From: Gillisella taibaishanensis
GTDB taxonomy: Bacteria; Pseudomonadota; Alphaproteobacteria; Rhizobiales; Rhizobiaceae
DNA: 64,000 nt
Direction of reading: 5' to 3'
Assembly (NCBI RefSeq): GCF_001938985.1
Contig: NZ_MKIN01000014.1
Coordinates: forward strand, 1-64,000
Part shown: one piece after another, positions 28,407 through 36,805 of the stretch
Layout of the letters: each line of letters opens with the position of its first letter
How positions within the stretch are numbered: position 1 is the first letter of the stretch
Notes under the pieces: model-generated
What the model was told of the DNA's origin: nothing
The model's database searches: none
What the model saw: only the letters and a program-made list of their open reading frames with translations
Position numbers and translations under genes: made by a program

Positions 28407-29708
28407 TTGATAAACCAGGTGGATGCCGTGTCGGAAGAGACTGTGACGCAAGAGACCAAATCGCTGCAGGCCGAGCTGCCTCCGGCGCTGGCGCGCAGCC
28501 AGAGGCTCGCTTCCGCGCTGAGTTCCTATGCGCGTGCGCTGACATTCGAAAACAGAAGCCGGCGCAATCTCTACCGTTTGGCTGGCCTCGCGCCCCGCAC
28601 CCGCGATAAGGTGTTTTCCATCATCCTGATGATCATCATTGGCGCGACTTTAGTGCTGCCGATGAGTGCAAGTGTGCTCTATTACGCCTTTATCGCAAGT
28701 CCAGGCTATGCCTCGGAGGTGCGCTTCATCGTGCGTTCATCGGTTCCTTATCTGTCACGGGACCGGTATTCGAGCGATTCGGTCGAGCCCAAGGCTAAGA
28801 TCATTCAGGATACGGCCATCCTGCTCAACTATCTCTCCAGTCCGGCAATCATCCAGGACCTGGAGAAGCATGTCGATCTGCGCCACATCTACGGCCGCGA
28901 CGATATCGATAGGCTTTCGCGGCTTAAGACCGACGCCACTCAGGACGACACCCTGAAATATTGGAAAAAACACTATTCCGCCTCGGTCAATACCAAGAGC
29001 GGCATCATTGAAATGGAAGTGACGGCCTATACGCCGAAGGAAGCGCATGATCTGGCGAACCTAGTACTCAAACTGGGCGAACAGCAGGTCAACCAACTCA
29101 GCGCCGGCATGTGGAACGATCTGCTGGTCTCGACGCAGCGGGATGTGGATAACGCAACCAAGGAAGTCAGCGACCTCAGGGGCAAGCTGCGCGACACCCA
29201 GAACAAAACCGGCGTCTTCGATGTCGATATGTCGGCGACCAGCATCATCACCGTGCTCACGAATATCGAATCCAGCATAGCCGACCTGAAGAGCCGCCGG
29301 ATGGCGCTGGCCCAGAGCGTTAGTGCAAGTGCGCCACAGGTGTCCGAAATCGATCGGCGGATTGCAGGACTTGAAGAACAGGCCAAAGACCTACGCGCCA
29401 AGACAGCAGGAACTGCGGCAGATTCCGAAGGCAATCTCGCCGATTATTCCAGCATGTTCAACAAGCTCAATCTCGACGTCAAAATGGCAGAAAGCCGGCT
29501 GAAAGCGGCGATCAGCGATCTCGAGAAGGTCAAGCTCGTCAGCTCGCTGCAACTCGTCTATGTCGATACCTTCACCGATGCGACGGTGCCGGATACCGAC
29601 AAATATCCCCGTGTGACGCTGAACCTGTTCCTCAGCCTGCTAGCCTTCACCGCTCTTTGCGGCGCAGCCTGTGGCACGGTGCTGTTTATCCGCAAGAAGC
29701 TGGATTGA
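28407..29708 (+). CDS. Second KpsE-type polysaccharide export protein
   Basis: About 430 residues with the same plan as the gene at 26482: a cytoplasmic N-terminus, TM1 near residues 70-95 (IILMIIIGATLVLPMSASVLYYAF in parts), a long periplasmic coiled-coil domain (TKEVSDLRGKLRDTQNKTGVFD), a KYP motif (DTDKYPRVTL), and TM2 at the end. No ATG lies near the N-terminus; a TTG at 28407 or a GTG at 28428 (with AGGTGG upstream) could start it, so the exact start is unsure. Two KpsE paralogues flanking one KpsT is unusual. Confidence 0.85.
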   Translation: MINQVDAVSEETVTQETKSLQAELPPALARSQRLASALSSYARALTFENRSRRNLYRLAGLAPRTRDKVFSIILMIIIGATLVLPMSASVLYYAFIASPGYASEVRFIVRSSVPYLSRDRYSSDSVEPKAKIIQDTAILLNYLSSPAIIQDLEKHVDLRHIYGRDDIDRLSRLKTDATQDDTLKYWKKHYSASVNTKSGIIEMEVTAYTPKEAHDLANLVLKLGEQQVNQLSAGMWNDLLVSTQRDVDNATKEVSDLRGKLRDTQNKTGVFDVDMSATSIITVLTNIESSIADLKSRRMALAQSVSASAPQVSEIDRRIAGLEEQAKDLRAKTAGTAADSEGNLADYSSMFNKLNLDVKMAESRLKAAISDLEKVKLVSSLQLVYVDTFTDATVPDTDKYPRVTLNLFLSLLAFTALCGAACGTVLFIRKKLD

Positions 29709-30162
29709 ACGTCCCAATCCAGTGCGATGGAACGACTGCTGCATAATTCCTTAACTCGGAATCGATTTAAGGGGAAAATTATCCAGTACGTTTAAAGCGC
29801 TACAGTATATTAAGATATCCTTAAATAAGAGTACAATGCTGTAATGTGAATTGAACGGCTCCTCCATCAGCGGCCAAGATTTGTGATCGTTCCTCTTCGT
29901 TGAATTGCTTATGCAATCGCGCGTATTGTCGAGCTGACCTAAACAAACTCCTGCACGTGCTTTGTGCATGACGCTCGCGCATGTGCCTACGGCAAGGCAG
30001 CTCGCGCGTAACAGGTTTCTGGCCGCAACCAGCCTGTCCCGCGATTGCCCGACATAAGCGATAAATTCGACCGCCAAGCTGCACCACATGCAAAATGGCA
30101 CAAAACATGCGTCTCTTTTCCCATAACGCCTCGGGCGGATGGCGACCAAAAAAGGGGACAGC
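29709..30162. other. 454-base intergenic region before the peptide transporter
   Basis: Contains one copy of a dispersed palindromic repeat (29740-29808) soon after the KpsE-like gene and then AT-rich sequence leading to the transporter operon. Open frames on the minus strand cross it and run into the transporter gene on the opposite strand; they look like chance frames. It probably contains the promoter of the operon. Confidence 0.6.
29740..29808 (+). repeat. Dispersed intergenic repeat, copy 1
   Basis: Begins TGCATAATTCCTTAA, continues GGAATCGATTT and a GAAAATTAT arm, and ends with TTTAAAGCGCTACAGTAT. The reverse strand of 35853-35921 has the same blocks in the same order. Internal inverted symmetry (TAATTCCTTAA versus TTTAAGG...AATTA) suggests a hairpin-forming element. 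Confidence 0.75.
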
Positions 30163-31806
30163 ATGACGGACAGGTTTGAACATACTCCCTCGCGTGCACG
30201 ATTTCGCACGTTAGCGTTGGCCTGCGCAGCAGCCGTTTCAATGCTCACAGTGAGCGCCGAGATCGCTTCAGCCGCAGGGACATTGCGCATTGGCATGACG
30301 GCATCCGACATTCCCCTCACGACTGGCCAAACGGACCAGGGGGGCGAGGGTCAGCGGTTTATGGGCTATACGGTCTATAACGCGCTGATCGAATGGGACC
30401 TGACGCGTGCGGACAAGCCTTCTGCTCTGGTCCCGGGTCTGGCAACATCGTGGAGCGTTGATGCGTCCGACAAGACAAAATGGACATTCAAGCTGCGCGA
30501 GGGCGTGAAGTTTCACGATGGCAGCATCTTCGACGCAAATTCCGTGGTCTGGAACCTCGACAAGCTGTTGAAGGCAGATGCACCGCAGTTTGACAAGCGG
30601 CAGTCTGCCCAAGGAAAGTCTCGCATTCCTGCCGTCTCGTCCTACAAGGCCATCGATGCGCTGACAGTGGAAATTACCACGAAGACGCCGGACGCCACCC
30701 TTCCTTACCAGATCAGCTGGATCTTGATGTCCTCACCTGCGAACTGGGAAGCGCAGGGCAAGAACTGGTATGCGGTGGCTCAGAAGCCCTCCGGCACAGG
30801 GCCATGGAAGATCGAAAATGGCTTCACGCCGCGCGAGCGCGTCGAGATGACGCCAAATAAAGAATATTGGGACAAGAACAGAATCCCAAAGCTTGATAAG
30901 CTGGTGCTCATTCCGTTGCCGGAGCCCAATACCCGCGTCGCGGCACTCAGATCCGGCCAGGTCGATTGGATCGAGGCACCAGCGCCAGACTCCGTAAAAT
31001 CATTAAAGGCAGCTGGGTTCGAGATCGTCACGAATTCCTATCCTCACAATTGGACCTGGCATTTTTCGCGGATCGAGGGCTCTCCCTGGAACGACATTCG
31101 CATTCGCAAGGCAGCAAATCTTGCAGTCGACCGCGATGGCTTGAACGAGTTGCTCGGAGGCCTGTCCATTCCAGCGCAGGGTTATCTACCGCCCGGGCAT
31201 CAGTGGTTCGGCAATCCGACGTTCAAACTGAGCTACAATGTGACAGAAGCCAAGAAATTGATGGCAGAAGCCGGTTATACTCCGGAAAAGCCGCTGACCA
31301 CGAAAGTCATCATCTCCTCCTCCGGTTCCGGGCAGATGCTGCCATTGCAGATGAACGAATATATTCAGCAGACTCTCGCTGAAGTCGGCATAAAGATCGA
31401 ATATGAGGTGGCCGACTGGAATACCGTCATTAATATCTGGCGCGCCGGAGCGAAAGATCCGAGCGCCAAGGGCGCGACCGCAATTAACTACAGCTATTTC
31501 ATTCAAGATCCCTTTACGGCCTTGATCCGCCAATCCCAATGTAATCTCGCACCACCTGCTGGCACGAACTGGGGCTATTATTGCGACCCGGAAATGGACG
31601 CGATGTTCGATAAGGTCCGCACGACCTTCGACGCGGCGGAACAAGACAAGGTTCTCCAGCAGATTCACGAAAAGTATGTCAACGACGCGCTGTTCCTGAT
31701 GGTGACACACGACGTCAATCCACGCGCCATGACGAAAAAGGTCAAGGGCTTCGTGCAGGCTCAAAACTGGTTTCAAGACTTCTCGACCATAAGCATGGAG
31801 CCCTGA
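30163..31806 (+). CDS. Peptide/nickel-type ABC transporter substrate-binding protein
   Basis: Periplasmic binding protein of the SBP_bac_5 (DppA/OppA) family. About 547 residues from the ATG at 30163, which follows AAAGGGGACAGC. A signal peptide ends near SAEIASAAG (about residue 40 of the mature frame start). Family motifs: KWTFKLREGVKFHDGSIFDANSVVWNL (in parts), ALRSGQVDWIEAP, and DIRIRKAANLAVDRDGLNELL. First gene of a five-gene transporter operon. The ligand is unknown; the racemase-like gene downstream hints at an amino-acid derivative. Confidence 0.94.
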   Translation: MTDRFEHTPSRARFRTLALACAAAVSMLTVSAEIASAAGTLRIGMTASDIPLTTGQTDQGGEGQRFMGYTVYNALIEWDLTRADKPSALVPGLATSWSVDASDKTKWTFKLREGVKFHDGSIFDANSVVWNLDKLLKADAPQFDKRQSAQGKSRIPAVSSYKAIDALTVEITTKTPDATLPYQISWILMSSPANWEAQGKNWYAVAQKPSGTGPWKIENGFTPRERVEMTPNKEYWDKNRIPKLDKLVLIPLPEPNTRVAALRSGQVDWIEAPAPDSVKSLKAAGFEIVTNSYPHNWTWHFSRIEGSPWNDIRIRKAANLAVDRDGLNELLGGLSIPAQGYLPPGHQWFGNPTFKLSYNVTEAKKLMAEAGYTPEKPLTTKVIISSSGSGQMLPLQMNEYIQQTLAEVGIKIEYEVADWNTVINIWRAGAKDPSAKGATAINYSYFIQDPFTALIRQSQCNLAPPAGTNWGYYCDPEMDAMFDKVRTTFDAAEQDKVLQQIHEKYVNDALFLMVTHDVNPRAMTKKVKGFVQAQNWFQDFSTISMEP

Positions 31807-31885
31807 TCCAGCGTTTGGCTGCGCGTCGCCCCGCTGACGACGCGCAGCCAACGGCACATTAAGAACCATCGCACAAGAGAAGCTC

Positions 31886-32839
31886 ATGCTGGTCTATGCC
31901 CTGAAACGATTACTGCATGTCATTCCCGTGGCAATTGGCGTCAGCATTGTCTGTTTCATGCTGATCCACCTAGCTCCAGGCGACCCGCTGGCGGCAATCC
32001 TTCCATCCGATGCGTCGATCGACATGCAGAACCAGATGCGCGCCCTCTACGGCCTCGATCGACCTTTGCCGGTGCAATATGCTCTTTGGGCGTGGCGCAC
32101 GCTGCATGGCGACCTCGGCGTCTCGATTGCGTCAGGACGGCCAGTGCTAGGCGAAATCGCAGATGCCTCCGTCAATTCAATCATCCTGGCCGTCGCGGCA
32201 ATGATGATCGGCTTCACGATCGGTTCGCTTCTGGGCTTCTTTGCCGGCGTGTTCCGAGATGGCTGGATCGACCGACTGGCCTCCGGCTTTGCCATGCTTG
32301 GCGTCAGCGTGCCGCATTACTGGCTCGGCATGGTTCTTACGATCACCTTCTCGGTCACGCTCGGCTGGCTGCCGGCCATGGGCGGGGGGCCAGGAGGGTC
32401 GGCCGGGCGTAGCTTCAGCTGGGATTACCTGCAATATCTCATCCTGCCTGCCGTGACTATGTCGGTCATTCCGATGGGCATTATCGTCAGGACGATCCGC
32501 TCTCTCGTTGCAGAAATTCTGTCTCAGGACTTCACGCAGGCGCTCGCTGCGAAAGGACTTATGAGCCGGCAAATCATGCGCCATGTCATGCGCAATGCCG
32601 CTCCGACGGCAATTTCCGTCATGGGCCTACAACTTGGCTATCTACTGGGCGGTTCAATCCTGATCGAGACCGTCTTTTCATGGCCCGGCACCGGGTTCCT
32701 GCTGAATGGAGCAATCTTCAGCCGAGATTTGCCAATCCTTCAGGGCACGATCCTGGTGCTGGCCATGTTCTTCGTCATGTTGAACCTGATCGTTGATGTG
32801 CTCCAGAGCGCCATCGATCCGCGTATTCAGAGGAGCTAA
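31886..32839 (+). CDS. DppB-type ABC transporter permease
   Basis: Inner-membrane permease. 317 residues with six hydrophobic segments. It has the DppB/OppB N-terminus (RLLHVIPVAIGVSIVCFML), the PGDPLA motif and the conserved EAA loop region EILSQDFTQALAAKGLMSRQIM preceding the last segments. Partner of the next gene; the spacing of 3 bases indicates co-translation. Confidence 0.95.
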   Translation: MLVYALKRLLHVIPVAIGVSIVCFMLIHLAPGDPLAAILPSDASIDMQNQMRALYGLDRPLPVQYALWAWRTLHGDLGVSIASGRPVLGEIADASVNSIILAVAAMMIGFTIGSLLGFFAGVFRDGWIDRLASGFAMLGVSVPHYWLGMVLTITFSVTLGWLPAMGGGPGGSAGRSFSWDYLQYLILPAVTMSVIPMGIIVRTIRSLVAEILSQDFTQALAAKGLMSRQIMRHVMRNAAPTAISVMGLQLGYLLGGSILIETVFSWPGTGFLLNGAIFSRDLPILQGTILVLAMFFVMLNLIVDVLQSAIDPRIQRS

Positions 32840-32842
32840 CCC

Positions 32843-33733
32843 ATGGCCGCGATCACAGCAGATCTTGAAGCGTCAGCGCCTCCTATCCTCAAATCACCTG
32901 GTTTCTGGAAGGGCGTCTTGCGGCGGCTCAGTCGCAATCCGGTGGCACTGGCGGCTTTGGGCGTCGTCTTGCTTCTCGTGCTCATGGCAATCTTCGCCCC
33001 CTATCTTTCCCCCTATGACCCGGCAAAAGGCAGCGTTATCCGCCGTCTTAAACCTATCGGCACGCCCGGCTTTCCGCTCGGCACCGACGAGTTGGGCCGT
33101 GACATGCTGTCCCGGCTGATCTACGGCGCGCGCCTTTCGCTGGTCATGGGCGTCATTCCCGTTCCGGTCGCCTTTGTCTTGGGATCGACGATCGGCATCA
33201 TCGCCGGCTATGTGGGCGGCATCACCAATGCGTTGATCATGCGCACGATCGACGTGTTCTACGCCTTCCCCTCCGTGCTGCTGGCCGTTGCACTGTCCGG
33301 CGTGCTTGGCTCAGGCTTAACCAATGCCCTTGTGTCCCTGACCGTCGTCTTTATTCCGCAAATCGCCCGGGTTGCTGAAAGCGTCACCACCCAAGTGCGG
33401 CAACTGGATTATGTGGATGCCGCGCGCGCATCCGGAGCGCCCGCCCACACGATCATCCGCGTCCACATTCTCGGCAATGTTCTAAGCCCGATCTTCGTCT
33501 TTGCAACCAGCCTGATCTCCGTATCGATGATCCTGGCATCTGGCCTGTCATTCCTCGGCCTTGGTGTGCGCCCACCCGATGCCGAATGGGGCCTGATGCT
33601 GAATACGCTGCGAACGGCGATCTACACCAATCCTTTCGTCGCCGCCCTGCCGGGCGTGATGATCTTTATCACCTCTGTCTGCTTCAATCTGTTCTCCGAC
33701 GGACTACGCGCAGCCATGGACGTAAAATCATGA
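32843..33733 (+). CDS. DppC-type ABC transporter permease
   Basis: Inner-membrane permease. 296 residues. N-terminal helix after a cytoplasmic head (ALAALGVVLLLVLMAIFAPYLSPYDP in parts), the family motif FPLGTDELGRDMLSRLIYGAR, and the EAA loop LDYVDAARASGAPAHTIIRVHIL. Forms a heterodimer with the DppB-type protein. Its stop overlaps the ATG of the next gene by 4 bases. Confidence 0.95.
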   Translation: MAAITADLEASAPPILKSPGFWKGVLRRLSRNPVALAALGVVLLLVLMAIFAPYLSPYDPAKGSVIRRLKPIGTPGFPLGTDELGRDMLSRLIYGARLSLVMGVIPVPVAFVLGSTIGIIAGYVGGITNALIMRTIDVFYAFPSVLLAVALSGVLGSGLTNALVSLTVVFIPQIARVAESVTTQVRQLDYVDAARASGAPAHTIIRVHILGNVLSPIFVFATSLISVSMILASGLSFLGLGVRPPDAEWGLMLNTLRTAIYTNPFVAALPGVMIFITSVCFNLFSDGLRAAMDVKS

Positions 33734-34788
33734 GTGGTGTTTCCCCCTACAGCCAGACGATCGGCATTGGCGACCGAGGCGGACCAGCGCAGCCTCTCAT
33801 TTCCGCTCGTGGGTTGCTGAAACATTTTCCCGTCAAAGGCACTGGTCTCTTTCAACCGAAGAAAGTGGTGCGCGCTGTCGATGGCATCGATTTCGATATA
33901 CTCAAGGGCGAAACCCTGGGTGTTGTCGGCGAGAGTGGCTGCGGCAAATCAACAACGGCCCGTTTGCTGATGAACCTCATCGTCCGGGACCAGGGCGACC
34001 TCCTGTTCGATGGGGAAACGGTCGGCGGCACGCTGCCGCTTGTCCAGTATCGACGGCAGGTGCAGATGGTGTTTCAGGACAGCTATGCCTCGCTCAATCC
34101 ACGGCTGACCATCGAGGAGACGATCGCCTTTGCACCGCAAGTGCATGGCGTCCCCGCAGCCAAGGCGATTGCGCGTGCCCATGACCTTTTGCATCGGGTT
34201 GGGCTCGAACCCAGCCGCTTTGCCGGGCGATATCCTCATGAACTGTCCGGCGGGCAGCGGCAACGCATCAACATCGCCCGCGCCTTGGCCCTAGAGCCAA
34301 GGCTGATCATTCTCGATGAGGCTGTATCGGCTCTCGACAAGTCGGTCGAGGCGCAGGTTCTCAACCTGCTGCTCGATCTGAAGCGCGACTTCGGCCTGAC
34401 CTATCTGTTCATCTCGCACGATCTCAACGTTGTGCGCTTCATGTGCGACAGGGTCATGGTCATGTATCTCGGCAAGATCGCTGAAGTTGGCAGCCGGCAG
34501 TCGATTTTCGAGAATGCCAAGCACCCTTATTCATCGGCACTTCTGGCCTCCATGCCCAAAATCGACCCAGCAGAGCGTACGCAGGAGCCGCCATTGTTTG
34601 GTGATCCGCCCAATCCGATCGACCCGCCCAGCGGCTGCCGTTTTCACCCGCGCTGCAGTTTCGCCGAGCCCGTCTGCAGCCAGACAATGCCTGCATTGGC
34701 CGGGGTATCTGACGTTCAAAGCGCCGCATGTCTTATGTGTGTTCCAGGCTCCGGCCATGGCCGCGCGCTCACTGCGATGGAGGCCTGA
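33730..34788 (+). CDS. DppF-type ABC transporter ATPase
   Basis: ATPase subunit of the peptide-type transporter. 352 residues from the ATG at 33730, which overlaps the permease stop (ATGA). Walker [10 protein letters not shown], signature [15 protein letters not shown], Walker [13 protein letters not shown], and the C-terminal oligopeptide-transporter region with [14 protein letters not shown], whose cysteines in some family members bind an iron-sulfur cluster. Works with the next gene as the second ATPase. Confidence 0.95.
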   Translation: MSGVSPYSQTIGIGDRGGPAQPLISARGLLKHFPVKGTGLFQPKKVVRAVDGIDFDILKGETLGVVGESGCGKSTTARLLMNLIVRDQGDLLFDGETVGGTLPLVQYRRQVQMVFQDSYASLNPRLTIEETIAFAPQVHGVPAAKAIARAHDLLHRVGLEPSRFAGRYPHELSGGQRQRINIARALALEPRLIILDEAVSALDKSVEAQVLNLLLDLKRDFGLTYLFISHDLNVVRFMCDRVMVMYLGKIAEVGSRQSIFENAKHPYSSALLASMPKIDPAERTQEPPLFGDPPNPIDPPSGCRFHPRCSFAEPVCSQTMPALAGVSDVQSAACLMCVPGSGHGRALTAMEA

Positions 34789-34789
34789 G

Positions 34790-35758
34790 ATGGTACAATC
34801 CGATGTGGCAATCGATATCAGGGATCTATCCGTCACGTTCAACCGTGGGCCGATCCCAGTCAAGGCCGTCAATGGCGTCAACCTCCAGGTCAAAGCCAGC
34901 GAGATCGTTGCACTTCTGGGAGAATCCGGCTCCGGCAAGAGCGTGACGATGCGCTCGCTCTTGCGCATGCACCCGAAGGGCACGCGGATCGAAGGATCGA
35001 TGGATGTCTACGGGCGCGATGTCACTGCCCTTTCGGCGCGCGAACTCGCCGATCTGCGCGGCGCTGTCGTCTCGATGGTGTTTCAGGAACCGCGGCTCGC
35101 CCTTGACCCGGTCTATACGCTTGGGACGCAGATCGAGGAAACGATCAGGCGTCATGAAAAAGTGTCCCGTGCAGTGGCCGCCGCACGCGCGCTCGCGCTG
35201 TTTGAAAAGGTCCGCATTCCCTCTCCGCAGCGAAGACTGCAGAACTATCCGCACGAAATGTCAGGCGGGATGTTGCAAAGGGCGATGATCGCCATGGCGC
35301 TTGCCTGCACCCCAAAAGTCCTTCTCGCTGATGAACCGACAACGGCGCTGGATGCAACCGTTCAGATCCAGATTCTTCTTCTTATCCGTGAGTTGCAGAA
35401 GGAGTATGGATTATCCGTTATCTTCGTTACCCACGATATCGGTGTCGCAGCCGAGGTCGCCGACCGTGTCGCTGTCATGTATGCGGGGCGAATCGTTGAG
35501 GAAGGCCCCGTCGGAGAGATTATCAGCGATCCGAAACACCCCTACACAAAGGGCTTGCTCGACGCGCGCGTGGAACGTGCGAATGGCAGAGACCAATTGA
35601 TCACCATTCCAGGCGCGCCGCCCGACCTAGCCCATTTGCCAACCGGCTGCGCCTTCGCGCCTCGCTGCGCCCATGTGACAGAGGCTTGCGGGATTACTGT
35701 TCCATCGCTGGTCTCGACGCAACGATCCGGCAAGGTCGCTTGTGCCCTATATGCCTAA
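34790..35758 (+). CDS. DppD-type ABC transporter ATPase
   Basis: Second ATPase of the transporter. 322 residues from the ATG at 34790, one base after the DppF-type stop. Walker A GESGSGKSV, a variant signature MSGGMLQRAMIAMAL, Walker B VLLADEPTTALD, and the C-terminal motif GCAFAPRCAHVTEAC. Gene order here is binding protein, B, C, F, D; the more common order places D before F. Confidence 0.94.
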   Translation: MVQSDVAIDIRDLSVTFNRGPIPVKAVNGVNLQVKASEIVALLGESGSGKSVTMRSLLRMHPKGTRIEGSMDVYGRDVTALSARELADLRGAVVSMVFQEPRLALDPVYTLGTQIEETIRRHEKVSRAVAAARALALFEKVRIPSPQRRLQNYPHEMSGGMLQRAMIAMALACTPKVLLADEPTTALDATVQIQILLLIRELQKEYGLSVIFVTHDIGVAAEVADRVAVMYAGRIVEEGPVGEIISDPKHPYTKGLLDARVERANGRDQLITIPGAPPDLAHLPTGCAFAPRCAHVTEACGITVPSLVSTQRSGKVACALYA

Positions 35759-35852
35759 ACAAACGAGGACAACCCAGACATCAATTCCAGGCTGATCAGT
35801 ATTAAGCCACACTTGTCCTAAAGCATCGTGCGTATTATCAAACGCACATATG

Positions 35853-35921
35853 ATACTGTAGGACTTTAAATTTGCTGCATAATTTTTTCCCGAAATCGAT
35901 TCCAGCTCAAGGAATTATGCA
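35853..35921 (-). repeat. Dispersed intergenic repeat, copy 2
   Basis: On the minus strand it reads TGCATAATTCCTTGAG, GGAATCGATTT, AAAATTATGCAG, TTTAAAG and CTACAGTAT, matching copy 1 at 29740-29808 block by block. The outer arms TGCATAATT / AATTATGCA (35876-35884, 35913-35921) are a perfect 9-bp inverted repeat. It lies between the ABC operon and the racemase-like gene. Confidence 0.75.
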
Positions 35922-35937
35922 TTAGTTCGGAAGCATC

Positions 35938-36603
35938 ATGACGCACATCATTGTTATCAACCCCAACACATCGGACGCCACGACCGCGATGATGACGGGT
36001 ATCGTGCGCCGATTGTTGCCGGCCGGGATCACGGCTGACGGAATGACCGCGGCATCAGGCGTGCCCATGATCCTGAATGGCTTGCAGCTTGCTGCTTCCG
36101 TCGCAAGCGTCAAGGACATGGGGTTGGCCGCAGCTCCACGCACAAACGGTATCATCATCGGTGCGTTCGGAGATCCCGGTCTCGAAGACCTGCGGCAACT
36201 GCTGGATATACCTGTCTGCGGCCTCTTCGAATCAAGCGTTCTGCAGGCTGTAGAAGCGGGTCAGCGGTTCGGCATCGCGACGGTCACCCCGGATCTTGTT
36301 GCAAGTTTCAGCCAAAAAGCTGCCGCTCTCAAGGCGAGCAGTTTCTTCACCGGCACGAGATTGACCCAAGGCGATCCCCTGTCCCTCGCGAGAGATCCTA
36401 TTCAGCTAAAAGCTGCACTCTCAATTGCCGCAAAGCAATGCGTCGACCAGGATGGGGCGGAGGTGGTGATCATTGGCGGCGGGCCACTGGGCGAGGCGGC
36501 CTCTGAACTCCGCAGAGAGCTATCCATCCCCATCATCGCGCCGATTACCTCTGCGGTTAAGAGCCTGATTCGTATGATAAATGACCACACAAACGCCAGC
36601 TAG
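35938..36603 (+). CDS. Asp/Glu/hydantoin racemase-family protein lacking both catalytic cysteines
   Basis: 221 residues of the Asp/Glu racemase superfamily, closest in pattern to hydantoin racemase: start HIIVINPNTSDATT, then GAFGDPGLEDL and VVIIGGGPLGEAAS. In hydantoin and Asp/Glu racemases these two strands carry the catalytic cysteines (typically ACFGDPGL and LGCAGM). Here the residues are Ala and Gly, so a two-cysteine racemase mechanism is not possible. Other cysteines (IPVCG, AKQCVD) are not at those positions. It follows the peptide transporter and may act on the imported compound. The role is inference. Confidence 0.85.
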   Translation: MTHIIVINPNTSDATTAMMTGIVRRLLPAGITADGMTAASGVPMILNGLQLAASVASVKDMGLAAAPRTNGIIIGAFGDPGLEDLRQLLDIPVCGLFESSVLQAVEAGQRFGIATVTPDLVASFSQKAAALKASSFFTGTRLTQGDPLSLARDPIQLKAALSIAAKQCVDQDGAEVVIIGGGPLGEAASELRRELSIPIIAPITSAVKSLIRMINDHTNAS

Positions 36604-36748
36604 CACACAGCCGCCGCCTAAGTGACTGCGCTCCGTTGATTCATCGCTAACGCCAGATCGTCCATTGATTTCACTAATGTTTCACGCGGAGTGCTACGGT
36701 GCCATGGGTCGACCGTTCCAATAGATTTGTCCGCATCTTGCTGCAGGA

Positions 36749-36777
36749 CAAAAAAATAGGCCCGCCGAAGCGAGCCT
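36749..36777 (-). terminator. Terminator after tniQ
   Basis: On the minus strand an 8-bp stem AGGCTCGC/GCGGGCCT (one T-G pair) closes a TTCG tetraloop and runs into ATTTTTTT. It lies 29 bases after the tniQ stop and marks the end of the transposition operon. A 7-bp inverted pair TTTGTCC/GGACAAA (36726-36752) abuts it. Confidence 0.9.
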
Positions 36778-36805
36778 TTGTTCTGATTTGCGATATTACG
36801 ACCTG

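Noticed and set aside
29751..30320. 189-codon minus-strand frame before the peptide transporter
   Set aside because: It runs over the palindromic repeat and into the signal-peptide region of the binding protein on the other strand; no ribosome site or family likeness.
36726..36752. TTTGTCC/GGACAAA inverted pair as a possible left end of the Tn7-like element
   Set aside because: Only 7 bp, adjacent to the tniQ terminator, and I could not find a matching opposite end or internal repeated sites.
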